From the NCBI RefSeq assembly GCF_016918855.1, contig NZ_JADKYB010000008.1, positions 339,926-403,925 of the forward strand: a stretch of 64,000 bases of DNA. Reading direction: 5' to 3'. Position 1 is the stretch's first letter, and every line of letters begins with the position of its first letter. Under the pieces are notes generated by a model that ran no database searches, was not told where the DNA came from, and saw only the letters and a program-made list of their open reading frames with translations. Positions 1 to 7,727 of this stretch are shown in pieces. The position numbers and the translations under genes are program-made. This stretch comes from Actinacidiphila acididurans. Its GTDB lineage: Bacteria; Actinomycetota; Actinomycetes; Streptomycetales; Streptomycetaceae.

Positions 1-467
1 GCAACCTCGATCCCGACGTCTTCGGGATGCTCGCCCGGGGCGAGGAGCTGTGGCTGCCCAACTCCGGCCTGGAGACGCTGCACCACGTCCACGCCGACGA
101 CGTCGCCCAGTCCTTCGAACTGGCCCTGCACGACCCCGCGGCGTCCGTCGGGCGGGCCTTCCACATCTGCTCGGAGCGCGCGCTCACCCTGCGCGGCTAC
201 GCGGAAGCGGTGGCCGGCTGGTTCGGCCGCCCCGCGATGCTCCACTTCGCCCCCTTCGAGCAGTGGGCCGCCGGCGTGAGCGGGCAGGAGGCCGGCCGCA
301 CGTACGAGCACATCGCCCGCAGCACCAACGTGAGCATCGACCGGGCCCGCCGCGTGCTCGGCTACGCCCCCCGCCACACCTCGCTCCAGGCCGTCCGTGA
401 GGCGCTGGCCTGGCTCGTCGCCGCCGGCAGGATCGACACCGGCGGCCGGCCGCTCAGCCCCGCCTGA
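1..467 (+). CDS. NAD-dependent epimerase/dehydratase, C-terminal part
   Basis: The reading frame is open from the window's first bases (frame of base 3), so this is the 3' part of a gene that begins upstream. About 155 residues are visible. They resemble the C-terminal substrate-binding half of extended SDR epimerases/dehydratases: an 'HHVHADDVAQSFELAL' segment, then 'GRAFHICSERALTLRGYAEAVAGWFG', then an 'RARRVLGYAPR' helix near the end. The NAD-binding Rossmann part is outside the window, so the substrate cannot be guessed. A strong hairpin follows the stop codon. It is probably not part of the gas vesicle operon that starts 118 nt later. Confidence 0.75.
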   Translation, partial: NLDPDVFGMLARGEELWLPNSGLETLHHVHADDVAQSFELALHDPAASVGRAFHICSERALTLRGYAEAVAGWFGRPAMLHFAPFEQWAAGVSGQEAGRTYEHIARSTNVSIDRARRVLGYAPRHTSLQAVREALAWLVAAGRIDTGGRPLSPA

Positions 468-472
468 TCCCG

Positions 473-493
473 CGGCGGCTCTGTGAGCCGCCG
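473..493 (+). terminator. Hairpin after epimerase gene
   Basis: CGGCGGCTC and GAGCCGCCG form a perfect 9-bp stem with a 3-nt loop, starting 5 nt after the epimerase stop. There is no T-tract, as is common for actinomycete terminators. It separates the epimerase from the gas vesicle operon. A second hairpin at 535-553 (GCCGCCCG/CGGGCGGC) lies in the gvpO leader. Confidence 0.55.
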
Positions 494-585
494 TCGTGTG
501 CATACGTTCGAGGGCCCAGGGCAGGTGACCGGAGGCCGCCCGAAGCGGGCGGCACGGCCCAAAACCCTCATCCCTGGACGGCATC

Positions 586-879
586 ATGGCGACGAAGGAC
601 ACCGACCGCGACACCTCGGGCGAACGGATCCCGATGGCCGAGGCGCTGCGCGCGGTGACCTCGGGACTCGCTCTCATGCTCGAGCACCCGCCGGCCGGTG
701 TGACGTCGCTGAAGTCCACGGACGAGGGCTGGACCGCGCAGGTGGAGGTCGTGGAGGTCCCCAGGATCCCCGACACCGCCAGCGTGATGGCCTCCTACCG
801 GGTCGACCTCGACGCGCGGGGCGAGATCGTCTCCTACGAGCGCGTCGCCCGGTATCCGAGGGGCCGAGTGGACCACTGA
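586..879 (+). CDS. gvpO: Gas vesicle protein GvpO
   Basis: A 97-residue protein of the GvpO family. GvpO is an accessory protein of gas vesicle clusters and is the first gene of Streptomyces gvp operons. The family pattern is visible: a helical N-terminus ('MAEALRAVTSGLALMLEHPPAGVTSLKS'), then a beta-rich half ('GWTAQVEVVEVPRIPDTASVMASYRVDLDARGEI...YERVARYPR'). The order downstream (A-F-G-Y-Z-J-L-S-K) supports the call. In haloarchaea GvpO affects gvp expression; its exact biochemical role in streptomycetes is unclear. The ATG has no strong Shine-Dalgarno; the leader contains a hairpin at 535-553. Confidence 0.9.
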   Translation: MATKDTDRDTSGERIPMAEALRAVTSGLALMLEHPPAGVTSLKSTDEGWTAQVEVVEVPRIPDTASVMASYRVDLDARGEIVSYERVARYPRGRVDH

Positions 880-981
880 CCGGAAGGCAGCCGGCCGGGT
901 GCGGAACGCACCGCGGGGGCACCGGCATGCCGTTTTTCACCTGGCTCCGCCAGGAGCCCAGCAACGAAAGGATGATGCGGT

Positions 982-1431
982 GTGAGCGTTGTCGCAGCCG
1001 GCAACTCATCCGTCGCCCGTGCCGATCAGGGAGGGGGCGGCTCGGGCACTCTCTACGACGTCCTGGAACTGATCCTCGATCGGGGGCTCGTCATCGACGC
1101 CTTCGTCCGTGTCTCACTGGTCGGCATCGAGATCCTCAAGATCGACGCGAGGATCGTGGTCGCGTCCGTGGACACCTACCTCCGGTTCGCCGAGGCGTGC
1201 AACCGGCTGGACCTCGAATCCGGCCGCAAGGCGCCCACCCAGCTCACCGACATCGTCGGCGAGGCCACCGAGTCCGGCGCGAAGGGCAAGTCGAAGGGCG
1301 CCCTCACCGGAGCGGTGGAGGCCATCACCGAGGGCCTGCGCGGTGACGACTCCGACGAGGAACGCGGCGAACGCAGCGAACGCAAGCCCGCAAGCAGCCG
1401 CCGTACCAGCGCTCGCCGACGGGAGGACTGA
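982..1431 (+). CDS. gvpA: Gas vesicle structural protein GvpA
   Basis: The GvpA/GvpJ-type core is at residues ~24-80: 'LYDVLELILDRGLVIDAFVRVSLVGIEILKIDARIVVASVDTYLRF', the amphipathic alpha-beta-beta-alpha fold that builds the vesicle wall. Canonical GvpA is about 70-85 residues. This protein has 149 because of a hydrophilic C-terminal extension rich in Ser, Arg and acidic residues, as in other actinomycete GvpA-like proteins. The GTG start is preceded by GAAAGG at a suitable distance. It lies between gvpO and gvpF, its usual place. Whether it is the major shell protein or a minor GvpJ-like one cannot be decided from sequence alone, because two more GvpA-family genes follow (4500, 5890). Confidence 0.88.
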   Translation: MSVVAAGNSSVARADQGGGGSGTLYDVLELILDRGLVIDAFVRVSLVGIEILKIDARIVVASVDTYLRFAEACNRLDLESGRKAPTQLTDIVGEATESGAKGKSKGALTGAVEAITEGLRGDDSDEERGERSERKPASSRRTSARRRED

Positions 1432-1434
1432 CCG

Positions 1435-2148
1435 TTGCCCACGTACATCTACGCCATCGCCCGCGCCGGACACCCGGCGCCGCCCGACGGCCTCACCGGT
1501 GTCGGCGAACCGGCCCACACCATAAGGGTGTTGAAGGCCGGCGGCCTGAGCCTGGTGGCCGGCGACGCCCCGACGGGGCTGCGCGCCAGACGCCGTGACG
1601 TCTTGGCCCACCAGCTCGTCCTGGAACGGCTGCTGGACGACGGCCCGGTGCTGCCCATGCGGTTCGGCCTGGTGGCCCCCGACGACGACGAGGCCGTCGC
1701 GGCCATCGCCGCCCGCGAGGAGGAGTACCAGAGCCGGCTGACCGCGGTCGAGGGCTGCCGCGAGTACAACCTGAAGGTCACCCGGCAGCAGGACGACGCA
1801 CTGCGGGAGGTCCTGGAAGAGGTCCCCGAGGCCAAGCGGCTCAACGACCTCACCCGGCAGGACCCGCAGGCCCAGCGGGAGAAGGTGGCCCTGGGCGAAC
1901 TGCTCTCCCGCGAAATGGAGGCCCGCCGCGAGAGCGAGGCGCAGCAGGTCGCCGCCGCCCTCACCCCGCGCGCCGAGCGGACCAGCGTCGCGGCGCCGGT
2001 CGGCGACGGCTTCCTGAACGCCTCCTTCCTGGTCCGGCGGGACCGGGCCGCCGCCTTCCTGGAAGCGGTCCACGCGGAGGCCGAACGGCGCGGTGACGCC
2101 TACACCTTCCATCTGAACGGGCCGCTGCCGCCGTACAGCTTCGTCTGA
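1435..2148 (+). CDS. gvpF: Gas vesicle protein GvpF/GvpL family (first copy)
   Basis: A 237-residue GvpL/GvpF family protein (accessory factor in vesicle assembly). Family marks are the N-terminal 'TYIYAIARAG', the 'VLPMRFGLVAPDDD' strand, the 'EYNLKVTRQQ' segment, the 'FLNASFLVRRDRAAAFLEAV' region and the C-terminal 'FHLNGPLPPYSFV' ending. The start is TTG, 3 nt after the gvpA stop; the Shine-Dalgarno GGAGGAC overlaps the end of gvpA, indicating translational coupling. A second family member (gvpL) is encoded at 4979. Confidence 0.9.
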   Translation: MPTYIYAIARAGHPAPPDGLTGVGEPAHTIRVLKAGGLSLVAGDAPTGLRARRRDVLAHQLVLERLLDDGPVLPMRFGLVAPDDDEAVAAIAAREEEYQSRLTAVEGCREYNLKVTRQQDDALREVLEEVPEAKRLNDLTRQDPQAQREKVALGELLSREMEARRESEAQQVAAALTPRAERTSVAAPVGDGFLNASFLVRRDRAAAFLEAVHAEAERRGDAYTFHLNGPLPPYSFV

Positions 2149-2245
2149 CGCGGAGCGCACGGCACGGGCACCGCACGGGCGCCGAACGGGCGCGGCCCGG
2201 CACTCGGGCAAGACGCCACAGCAAGCAACAGCGAGGAACAGCACG

Positions 2246-2500
2246 ATGGGTCTCATCACCGGACTGCTCACCCTGCCCCTGGCGCCGCTGCGCGGCACGG
2301 CATGGGTGATCGAGCAGGTGGTCGTGCAGGCGGAGCGGGAGGCGTACGACCCCGAGCCCGTCCGGCGGGAACTCGCCGCGCTGGAACGCGATCTGGTGGA
2401 CGGCCGGATCGGCGAGGCGGAGTTCGAGGAGCGCGAGGACCGGCTCCTGGACCGGCTGGAGGCCATGGAGGAACAGCAGCGCCGGCTCTCCCGCGGCTGA
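2246..2500 (+). CDS. gvpG: Gas vesicle protein GvpG
   Basis: An 84-residue protein typical of GvpG. It has a hydrophobic N-terminus ('MGLITGLLTLPLAPLRGTAWVIEQVV'), then a charged helical/coiled-coil stretch ('VRRELAALERDLVDGRIGEAEFEEREDRLLDRLEAME'). GvpG is a minor accessory or structural protein of gas vesicles. It follows gvpF after 97 nt, with AGCGAGGAAC upstream as a plausible ribosome site. Confidence 0.9.
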   Translation: MGLITGLLTLPLAPLRGTAWVIEQVVVQAEREAYDPEPVRRELAALERDLVDGRIGEAEFEEREDRLLDRLEAMEEQQRRLSRG

Positions 2501-2602
2501 CCGCCGCCGGCTCCGGCCGGCCCCCGCCGCCCCGCCGGCCGCGCCCCCTCCCGGGCGCCCCTGCCACGGCAGGCCATGACGAACAACGAGGTGACACCAG
2601 TA

Positions 2603-3199
2603 ATGATGACGAACGCGAAAATCGGCGTGGCCGTGGTGGGCGGGTACATGCTCGGCCGTACCAAGAAGGCCAAACTCGCGCTGGGCCTGGGCATGTTCCT
2701 GGCCGGCAAGAAATTCGCCCTCGACGGCGACGCCCTGAGAAAGGCACTCGGCTCGCCGGTGATCGGCGAACTCAACGGCCAGGTACGCGAACAGATCGTG
2801 GACGCCACCCGTACCGCGGCCAAGGAAGCCCTCACCAAGCGCGTCGGCGGCATCGCCGACAGCCTGCACGAGCGCAGCCTCGCGCTCAACCGGGCCGACG
2901 ACGAGGACGATCTCGACGACGCGGAGGACGACGAGCCGCGCGACGACGGCGACTTCGACGACGCCGACGAGCCCGACGACCGGGCCGCGAAGAAGAGCAC
3001 CAAGTCCGGCGGCCGGTCCGTCCCCCGCTCGTCGTCCGGCGGTACGGGCAAGGCCCGGCGTACCGCGAGCGCCGCGGGCAAGGCGGCCGGCGGCAAGGGG
3101 CGGTCAACGAGCCGCACCACGACCAGAGCGGCCGACGGCGCGGGCAAGGCCGCGAGCGGCGCCGCCAAGCGGACCAGCGGAGGTGCGCACAATGCCTGA
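2603..3199 (+). CDS. gvpY: Gas vesicle cluster protein GvpY-like
   Basis: In Streptomyces gvp clusters the gene between gvpG and gvpJ is called gvpY; no biochemical function is known to me. Residues ~1-90 contain a glycine-rich hydrophobic segment ('GVAVVGGYMLGRTKKAKLALGLGMFLAGKKF') and an amphipathic helix. The rest is an acidic Asp/Glu run, then a Lys/Ala/Ser/Gly-rich histone-H1-like tail. I chose the ATG at 2603 because GAGGTGA lies 8 nt upstream; an in-frame ATG at 2576 has a weaker site. The gene overlaps the next one by 8 nt. Confidence 0.7.
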   Translation: MMTNAKIGVAVVGGYMLGRTKKAKLALGLGMFLAGKKFALDGDALRKALGSPVIGELNGQVREQIVDATRTAAKEALTKRVGGIADSLHERSLALNRADDEDDLDDAEDDEPRDDGDFDDADEPDDRAAKKSTKSGGRSVPRSSSGGTGKARRTASAAGKAAGGKGRSTSRTTTRAADGAGKAASGAAKRTSGGAHNA

Positions 3200-4463
3200 G
3201 TCCACGACCGGCACTCTCAAGGACACCCTCACCCGCGGCCCGGAGGCCGACCGGCTGAAGGAGGAGCTGTTCGGCTACCTCCAGGCGCGCACCCGCAAGA
3301 CCGTCGCCGGCCTCGGCGACCGGCTCGGCCGCGGTGTGACCGGGCTGGGCGAGCAGGGGGTCACGGGCCTGGCCGGCCCGCTGGCCAAGGGCGTCGGCGC
3401 GCTGCGCGACGGCGGCTCGCCCACCCGCGCCGTGGCGGCCGCCGGCACCGAACACCTGAAGGACAAGGTGAAGGGCGGCTTCAAGGGCCTGCTGGGAAAG
3501 ATCGGCAAGAAGTCCAAGGGCGGCGGCGGGAAGTCGAAGTCGGTCACCGTGGTGGAGGACATCGACGTCGGCGTGCCCGTGCGCGAGGCCTACGACCAGT
3601 GGAGCCGCTTCCAGGACTTCAGCACCTTCGCCAAGGGCGTCGTCAACGTCGAGCGCGCCGACGACACGACCAGCAACTGGACGGTCAAGGTCGCCAAGTC
3701 CACCCGCAGCTGGAAGGCGAACGTCACCGAACAGGTGCCGGACGAGCGCATCGCCTGGACCACGGAGGGCGCCAAGGGCAAGGTCCGCGGCGTGGTCACC
3801 TTCCACCCGCTGGGCGAGAACCTGACCCGGGTCCTGCTGGTCCTGGAGTACTTCCCCAAGGGCCTGTTCGAGAAGACCGGCAACATCTGGCGGGCCCAGG
3901 GCCGCCGCGCCCGGCTCGACCTGAAGCTCTACCGCAAGTACGTCATGACCAACGGCGGCCCGGAGGACGGCTGGCGCGGCGAGATCCACGACGGCGAGGT
4001 GACGACCAGTCACGAGGACGCCGTCGCGGAGGAGGAGCGCCGCGACCAGGACGAGGACGACGGAGCGGACGAGCCGGACGGGCCCGACGCCGAAGCGGCC
4101 GAGGACGACCGGGACCGGGACGACGACGAGGCCCGCGACGCGGAGGACGAGGACTACGCCGACGACCCCGACGCCGACGAGCCGGCGGACGAGGAGCGCG
4201 AGGACGACCTGCCGCGGGACGAGCTGCCCGACGACGAGTACGACGAGGACGTGCCGGACGACGAGCGCCCCGAGGACATCGAGGACGAGGCGGACGACAG
4301 GGACTTGGCGGAGTCCGAGGACGACCGGGACGCCGAGGACTACGCCGACGAGGACGAAGAAGCGGACGACGACGACCGGGAACCCCGGGACGAGGAGTCC
4401 GACGACACCGGCCGGGCCCGCACGGGCGGCCGCCGCAGGCGCACTGCCGCGGCGCGGCGCTGA
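3192..4463 (+). CDS. gvpZ: Gas vesicle cluster SRPBCC-domain protein, GvpZ-like
   Basis: A 423-residue protein in three parts. The N-terminus is Gly/Lys/Leu-rich. An SRPBCC (Bet v1-like cyclase/dehydrase) domain at ~113-250 reads 'VEDIDVGVPVREAYDQWSRFQDF...WKANVTEQVPDERIAW...GVVTFHPLGENLTRVLLVLEYFPKGLFEK'. The tail is a very long acidic Asp/Glu run (~160 residues) with a short basic end. SRPBCC folds bind hydrophobic ligands; a role in vesicle assembly is inferred from position only. The ATG at 3192 is chosen over an in-frame GTG at 3183 because GGAGG lies just upstream and the GTG would overlap it. It overlaps gvpY by 8 nt. Confidence 0.72.
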   Translation: MPESTTGTLKDTLTRGPEADRLKEELFGYLQARTRKTVAGLGDRLGRGVTGLGEQGVTGLAGPLAKGVGALRDGGSPTRAVAAAGTEHLKDKVKGGFKGLLGKIGKKSKGGGGKSKSVTVVEDIDVGVPVREAYDQWSRFQDFSTFAKGVVNVERADDTTSNWTVKVAKSTRSWKANVTEQVPDERIAWTTEGAKGKVRGVVTFHPLGENLTRVLLVLEYFPKGLFEKTGNIWRAQGRRARLDLKLYRKYVMTNGGPEDGWRGEIHDGEVTTSHEDAVAEEERRDQDEDDGADEPDGPDAEAAEDDRDRDDDEARDAEDEDYADDPDADEPADEEREDDLPRDELPDDEYDEDVPDDERPEDIEDEADDRDLAESEDDRDAEDYADEDEEADDDDREPRDEESDDTGRARTGGRRRRTAAARR

Positions 4464-4499
4464 CGCCCCGGGGCACCGGCGGACAGAGGTGAACGACAC

Positions 4500-4982
4500 G
4501 TGACCGATTCACTGGCCGGGCGCATGGCGCCGACGGCGGGGTCCCCGTACGGGCAGCCGCCCCCGGGGGCGAACCTCGCCGACATCCTGGAACGCGTCCT
4601 GGACAAGGGCGTGGTCATCGCGGGTGACATCCGGATCAACCTGCTCGACATCGAGCTGCTGACCATCAAGCTGCGGCTGCTCGTCGCCTCCGTCGACAAG
4701 GCGAAGGAGATGGGCATCGACTGGTGGGAGCACGACCCGTCGCTGTCCCACGGGGCCCGCCGCCGGCCGTCCGCCCGCGAGGTGGAGCGGGACACCAGGG
4801 ACGAGGTGGAGCGGGACGGCCGGCGCGAGGTGCCGGCCGGTGAATCACTGGCCGAGGAGAACGACCGCCTGCGCGCGGAACTCGCCCGGCTCCGCTCGGA
4901 CACTCGGTCCGCGGCGGACGAGGCGCCGGCGGCCGAACCCCACGAGAAGCGCTCCCAGGCGCGGAAGGAGGACCGGTCATGA
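4500..4982 (+). CDS. gvpJ: GvpA-family protein, GvpJ-like
   Basis: The GvpA/J core ('LADILERVLDKGVVIAGDIRINLLDIELLTIKLRLLVASVDKAKEMGIDWW') occupies residues ~22-75. A charged C-terminal extension with a predicted coiled coil ('ESLAEENDRLRAELARLRSDTR') follows. The IDWW element after the core is typical of GvpJ/M-like minor shell proteins. The GTG start follows GAGGTGAAC. The stop overlaps the gvpL start (ATGA), so the two are translationally coupled. J versus A naming rests mainly on position. Confidence 0.82.
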   Translation: MTDSLAGRMAPTAGSPYGQPPPGANLADILERVLDKGVVIAGDIRINLLDIELLTIKLRLLVASVDKAKEMGIDWWEHDPSLSHGARRRPSAREVERDTRDEVERDGRREVPAGESLAEENDRLRAELARLRSDTRSAADEAPAAEPHEKRSQARKEDRS

Positions 4983-5893
4983 CCCAGGACCCCGCCGGTG
5001 AGCTGGTCTACGTGTACGCCGTGGCGCCCGCCGGGCCCGCGCTCGACGACGCCGTCGCCCGGGCCGGCGCGAGCGGCATGGCCGGCGGCCCGGTCCGTAC
5101 CGTCGCCGAAGGGCCGCTCGGCGCGCTGGTCTGCGACGTGCCCGCCGAGCTGTTCGGCGAGGAGGCGCTCACCGCGCAGCTCAACGACCTGGACGCCCTG
5201 GAAAAGCTGGCCCGCGAGCACCACGGCACCGTCGCCGCACTGTCGGGTGCGGTGACGGTGCTGCCGCTGCGCCTCGCCACCCTCTACGCGGACGACGCAG
5301 GGGTACGCCGCATGCTGCGCGAGGGCGCCGAGTTCCTGACCGCCCGGCTCGCCCGGCTCGCCGGGACCATGGAGTGGGGGGTGAAGGTCTACGCCGACCT
5401 CACCGCAGTCGATCCGGCCGATCCCGTTGCCCCCGGCCCTCCCGGCGGTCCGGGCGCCGCGTCGGCCGCCCCGGGCACGGCGGGGGCGGGCCGGGCCTAC
5501 CTGCGGCAGCGCCTGGACCGCCGGGAGGCGCTGCGGCGCGCGTACGCCGACGCCGAGATCCTGGTCGGCCGGGTCGTGGAGCGGGCCGGCGAGTTCGCGG
5601 TGGACCGGGCCTGGCACCGGCCGCAGCAGGGCGCGCTCGCGCCCACCACCGGGGAGAACATCGCCAACCTCGCCTTCCTCGTGCCCTACGAGCGGGCCGA
5701 GGCATTCCGCGCGGCCATGGACGCCTTCGACGGGGTACGCCCCGGCACGCGGGTGGAGGTCACCGGCCCCTGGGCGCCGTACTCCTTCGCCACCGCCGCG
5801 CCGGAGTCCGTACCGGAACCGGCCGCCGAGAGCCGTACGACGGACCACCCGCCCGTACGGGACCGCCCGGCGAACGGGGAAGCGCGGGCGTGA
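4979..5893 (+). CDS. gvpL: Gas vesicle protein GvpL/GvpF family (second copy)
   Basis: A 304-residue GvpL/F family protein with the same landmarks as the copy at 1435: 'ELVYVYAVAPAG', 'VTVLPLRLATLYADD', 'WGVKVYADL', 'NIANLAFLVPYERAEAFRAAMDAF' and 'EVTGPWAPYSFA'. It is longer than the first copy because of a Gly/Pro/Ala insert near residue 145 and a C-terminal tail. It is coupled to gvpJ (ATGA) and to gvpS (GTGA) by 4-nt overlaps. GvpF/L proteins are thought to help deliver or nucleate GvpA during assembly. Confidence 0.88.
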   Translation: MTQDPAGELVYVYAVAPAGPALDDAVARAGASGMAGGPVRTVAEGPLGALVCDVPAELFGEEALTAQLNDLDALEKLAREHHGTVAALSGAVTVLPLRLATLYADDAGVRRMLREGAEFLTARLARLAGTMEWGVKVYADLTAVDPADPVAPGPPGGPGAASAAPGTAGAGRAYLRQRLDRREALRRAYADAEILVGRVVERAGEFAVDRAWHRPQQGALAPTTGENIANLAFLVPYERAEAFRAAMDAFDGVRPGTRVEVTGPWAPYSFATAAPESVPEPAAESRTTDHPPVRDRPANGEARA

Positions 5894-6138
5894 GCGGCGG
5901 ACCGTGGCCCGAGGAGCCGTTCGCCGAACGGCTGCCGGACTTCTCGTATCCGGAGACCGGTCCCGCCGACCTGCCGGACCGCCGCGTCGCGCTCGTCGAC
6001 CTGCTGGACCGCCTGCTGGTCGGCGGCGCGGTCCTGACCGGCGACGTGGTGCTGTCGATCGCCGACGTGGAACTGGTGCACATCGATCTGCGGGCGGTGA
6101 TCCGTTCCCTCGGCCCGGACACGCCCGGGCCCTGGTAG
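5890..6138 (+). CDS. gvpS: GvpA-family small protein, GvpS-like
   Basis: An 82-residue third GvpA-family protein: 'RRVALVDLLDRLLVGGAVLTGDVVLSIADVELVHIDLRAVIRSL' matches the alpha-beta-beta-alpha core. There is an acidic/aromatic N-terminal extension and almost no C-terminal tail. Its GTG start overlaps the gvpL stop by 4 nt. In Streptomyces clusters this position is named gvpS. It is probably a minor shell or cap component; the major-versus-minor role is inference. Confidence 0.82.
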   Translation: MSGGPWPEEPFAERLPDFSYPETGPADLPDRRVALVDLLDRLLVGGAVLTGDVVLSIADVELVHIDLRAVIRSLGPDTPGPW

Positions 6139-6161
6139 GACAAGCGACAAAGAGGTGCACG

Positions 6162-6566
6162 ATGACCGAGCAGACACCGTCCGGCGCCGACCCGTGGCAG
6201 CGGACGGCGTACGCGGCGGCCCGCGCGATCGTGCGGGAGTCGGCCGGCGCCGGCCGCGAGGAGGAGCCGGCCGGGGGCAACCGGCTGGCCGCCCGGCTCG
6301 CCACCGACCCGGAGGCGGTCGAGCGGGACCTGATGAAACTGGTGCTCACCCTGGTGGAGTTGCTGCGCCAGCTGATGGAGCGCGCCGCGCTGCACCGGGT
6401 CGACCAGGGGGGCCTGAGCGAGGACCAGGAGGAGCGCATCGGCACCACGCTGATGCTTCTGCACGACCGCATGGGCGAGTTGTGCGACCGCTACGGCCTG
6501 TCCATGAGCGACCTCAACCTGGACCTCGGCCCGCTGGGTTCGCTTCTTCCCCGCGAGGACCTGTGA
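6162..6566 (+). CDS. gvpK: Gas vesicle protein GvpK
   Basis: A 134-residue GvpK family protein. It shows 'EAVERDLMKLVLTLVELLRQLMERAALHRVDQGGLSEDQEERIGTTLMLLHDRMGELCDRYGLSMSDLNLDLGPLG', the conserved helical body and the LNLDLGPLG ending. GvpK is an accessory assembly protein. The ATG is preceded by AGAGGTG at 6-7 nt. It starts 23 nt after gvpS and is the last named gene of the canonical gvp operon. Confidence 0.9.
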   Translation: MTEQTPSGADPWQRTAYAAARAIVRESAGAGREEEPAGGNRLAARLATDPEAVERDLMKLVLTLVELLRQLMERAALHRVDQGGLSEDQEERIGTTLMLLHDRMGELCDRYGLSMSDLNLDLGPLGSLLPREDL

Positions 6567-6612
6567 GGACCGGTGCGGGTTTCACGTCCTGATGGGCGGT
6601 TAGGCGACCACT

Positions 6613-7101
6613 ATGGCTGAGGAGAACAAGAATTCGGAAAGAACGCCCGCCAAGCGGGCCACCGGCTCGACCCGGACGGCCGCCGCGGCGGGCGGCGCCC
6701 GCAAGAAGGCGGAGAGCTCCAGCGGCAACCGGCGTCCCGCCAAGGCCACGGCCGAGGCCGCCAGGTCCGTCGCGGACACCGCCGGAGAGGCCACCGAGGC
6801 CCTGGAGAACGCCGGTTCGGCCCTCACATCCGCGGCCGACGCTCCCTGGGAACGCCTCGAATCGGCCTCCCGCACCGCCGCCCAGGGCGTCGACGCCGGC
6901 CGCCGCGCCGTGGTCGCCGCCTCCCGCACCACCGCCGCCGGCGCCCTGACCGCCTGGCACCTCCTGCGCGCCCGCCCCCTCATCGTGGCCGGAGCGGTCG
7001 GCTCCGCCGCGGCTCTCATCGGGGCCGGCTATGCGACTGGCCGCCACTCCGCCGCCCGTGCCTTCGGCCCCGTCACCCGCATCACGGGTGGGCGCATCTG
7101 A
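6613..7101 (+). CDS. Ala-rich helical protein with one membrane segment, gvp-linked
   Basis: A 162-residue protein I cannot assign to a named family. Residues 1-50 are basic and Ala/Ser/Gly-rich. Residues ~50-110 form an Ala-rich amphipathic, phasin- or apolipoprotein-like helical region ('AEAARSVADTAGEATEALENAGSALTSAADAPW'). A hydrophobic segment ('PLIVAGAVGSAAALIGAGYATG') is near the C-terminus. It lies 46 nt after gvpK on the same strand, so it is probably the last gene of the operon and may coat or tether vesicles. That role is inference only. Confidence 0.6.
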   Translation: MAEENKNSERTPAKRATGSTRTAAAAGGARKKAESSSGNRRPAKATAEAARSVADTAGEATEALENAGSALTSAADAPWERLESASRTAAQGVDAGRRAVVAASRTTAAGALTAWHLLRARPLIVAGAVGSAAALIGAGYATGRHSAARAFGPVTRITGGRI

Positions 7102-7116
7102 CCTCTGCTGCGGTTC

Positions 7117-7225
7117 GCGGGTCGCCACCGGCCCGAGGGGGCTGTTGCTGTCGTGTCCGGACCACCGGTCGCATGTGGTTTCTCGCGCAGTTCCCCGCGC
7201 CCCTTTGGGGCGCGTCCGGCGAACC
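7117..7225 (+). repeat. Dispersed intergenic repeat, copy A
   Basis: The copy begins GCGGGTCGCCACCGGCCC and ends at GCGAACC. It contains the exact 20-mer CGCGCAGTTCCCCGCGCCCC at 7184-7203, followed by a short CCCCTTTGGGG-type hairpin. Two further copies follow at 7368 and 7645. The 20-mer is part of a dispersed repeat I recognise from many Streptomyces intergenic regions. Confidence 0.65.
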
Positions 7226-7286
7226 GCCAGCGGTTAGGCGGGCCCTGGGCACTTCTCTGCGTGCCGGGTTGCTGCGGGTGCGGGTT

Positions 7287-7360
7287 CGCCGGGAAAACCA
7301 AGGGGCGCGGGGCTGTAGTCAATTTGCGGCTGGCGCCGCGTGGGCGCGAGCAACCCAATT
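7287..7360 (+). repeat. Repeat block with GGGGCGCGGGG half and TGCGGCTGG element
   Basis: TTCGCCGGGAAAACCA at 7286-7301, leading into GGGGCGCGGGG, recurs at 7536-7562. The 19-mer TGCGGCTGGCGCCGCGTGG at 7325-7343 recurs exactly at 63962-63980, at the end of the window. GGGGCGCGGGG is the reverse complement of part of the CGCGCAGTTCCCCGCGCCCC motif, so the repeat is present in both orientations. Confidence 0.55.
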
Positions 7361-7367
7361 CCGTGGC

Positions 7368-7478
7368 GCGGGTCGCCACCGGCCCAAGGGGGCAGGTGCT
7401 GTCGTGTCCGGACCACCGGCCGGTGGACGGTTCTCGCGCAGTTCCCCGCGCCCCTATGGGGCGCTCCGGGCGAACCCG
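7368..7478 (+). repeat. Dispersed intergenic repeat, copy B
   Basis: Near-identical to copy A over most of its length, including the exact 20-mer at 7435-7454 and a CCCCTATGGGG hairpin. The spacing between the starts of A and B is about 250 nt, so the larger unit (7117-7367 against 7368-7644) is itself partly duplicated. Confidence 0.65.
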
Positions 7479-7559
7479 CACGCGTAGCTGCCCGGTTCGC
7501 CCGGGGATCTCCGAGGCCCGCCTGGCGGCGGGCGGTTCGCCGGGAAAACCAGGGGCGCG

Positions 7560-7640
7560 GGGTCCCCCAGACTCCGTCCGGGGGTGCCCCCAGCGCGATC
7601 AGCCCTCCCCCAGAGCCTTCGGCCTGGGAGGTACCCCCAC
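7560..7640 (+). repeat. Inverted-repeat element (CCCCCAGACTCCGTCCGGGG type)
   Basis: Two hairpin-forming arms. One is CCCCCAGACTCCGTCCGGGGG at 7564-7584. The other is CCTCCC...GGGAGG around a GCC-TTC-GGC loop at 7605-7631. I recognise the sequence type as another common dispersed element of Streptomyces intergenic DNA. No coding potential is visible. Confidence 0.5.
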
Positions 7641-7644
7641 CGTG

Positions 7645-7727
7645 GCGCGGGTAGCCACCGCCCCGAAGGGGCAGTTGCTGTCGTCTCCGGAACCACCGGC
7701 GGTGCCGGCGGGCGCTCCCGGCGAACC
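7645..7727 (+). repeat. Dispersed intergenic repeat, shortened copy C
   Basis: This copy has the same beginning (GCGGGTAGCCACCGCCCC) and end (CCGGCGAACC) as copies A and B. It lacks the internal CGCGCAGTTCCCCGCGCCCC block, as if the central module had been deleted. Nothing else of note is seen before the gene at 7774. The whole stretch 7102-7773 therefore has no gene. Confidence 0.5.

Noticed and set aside
3183..3191. GTG start for the SRPBCC gas vesicle protein
   Set aside because: The GTG overlaps the GGAGG ribosome site that serves the ATG at 3192.
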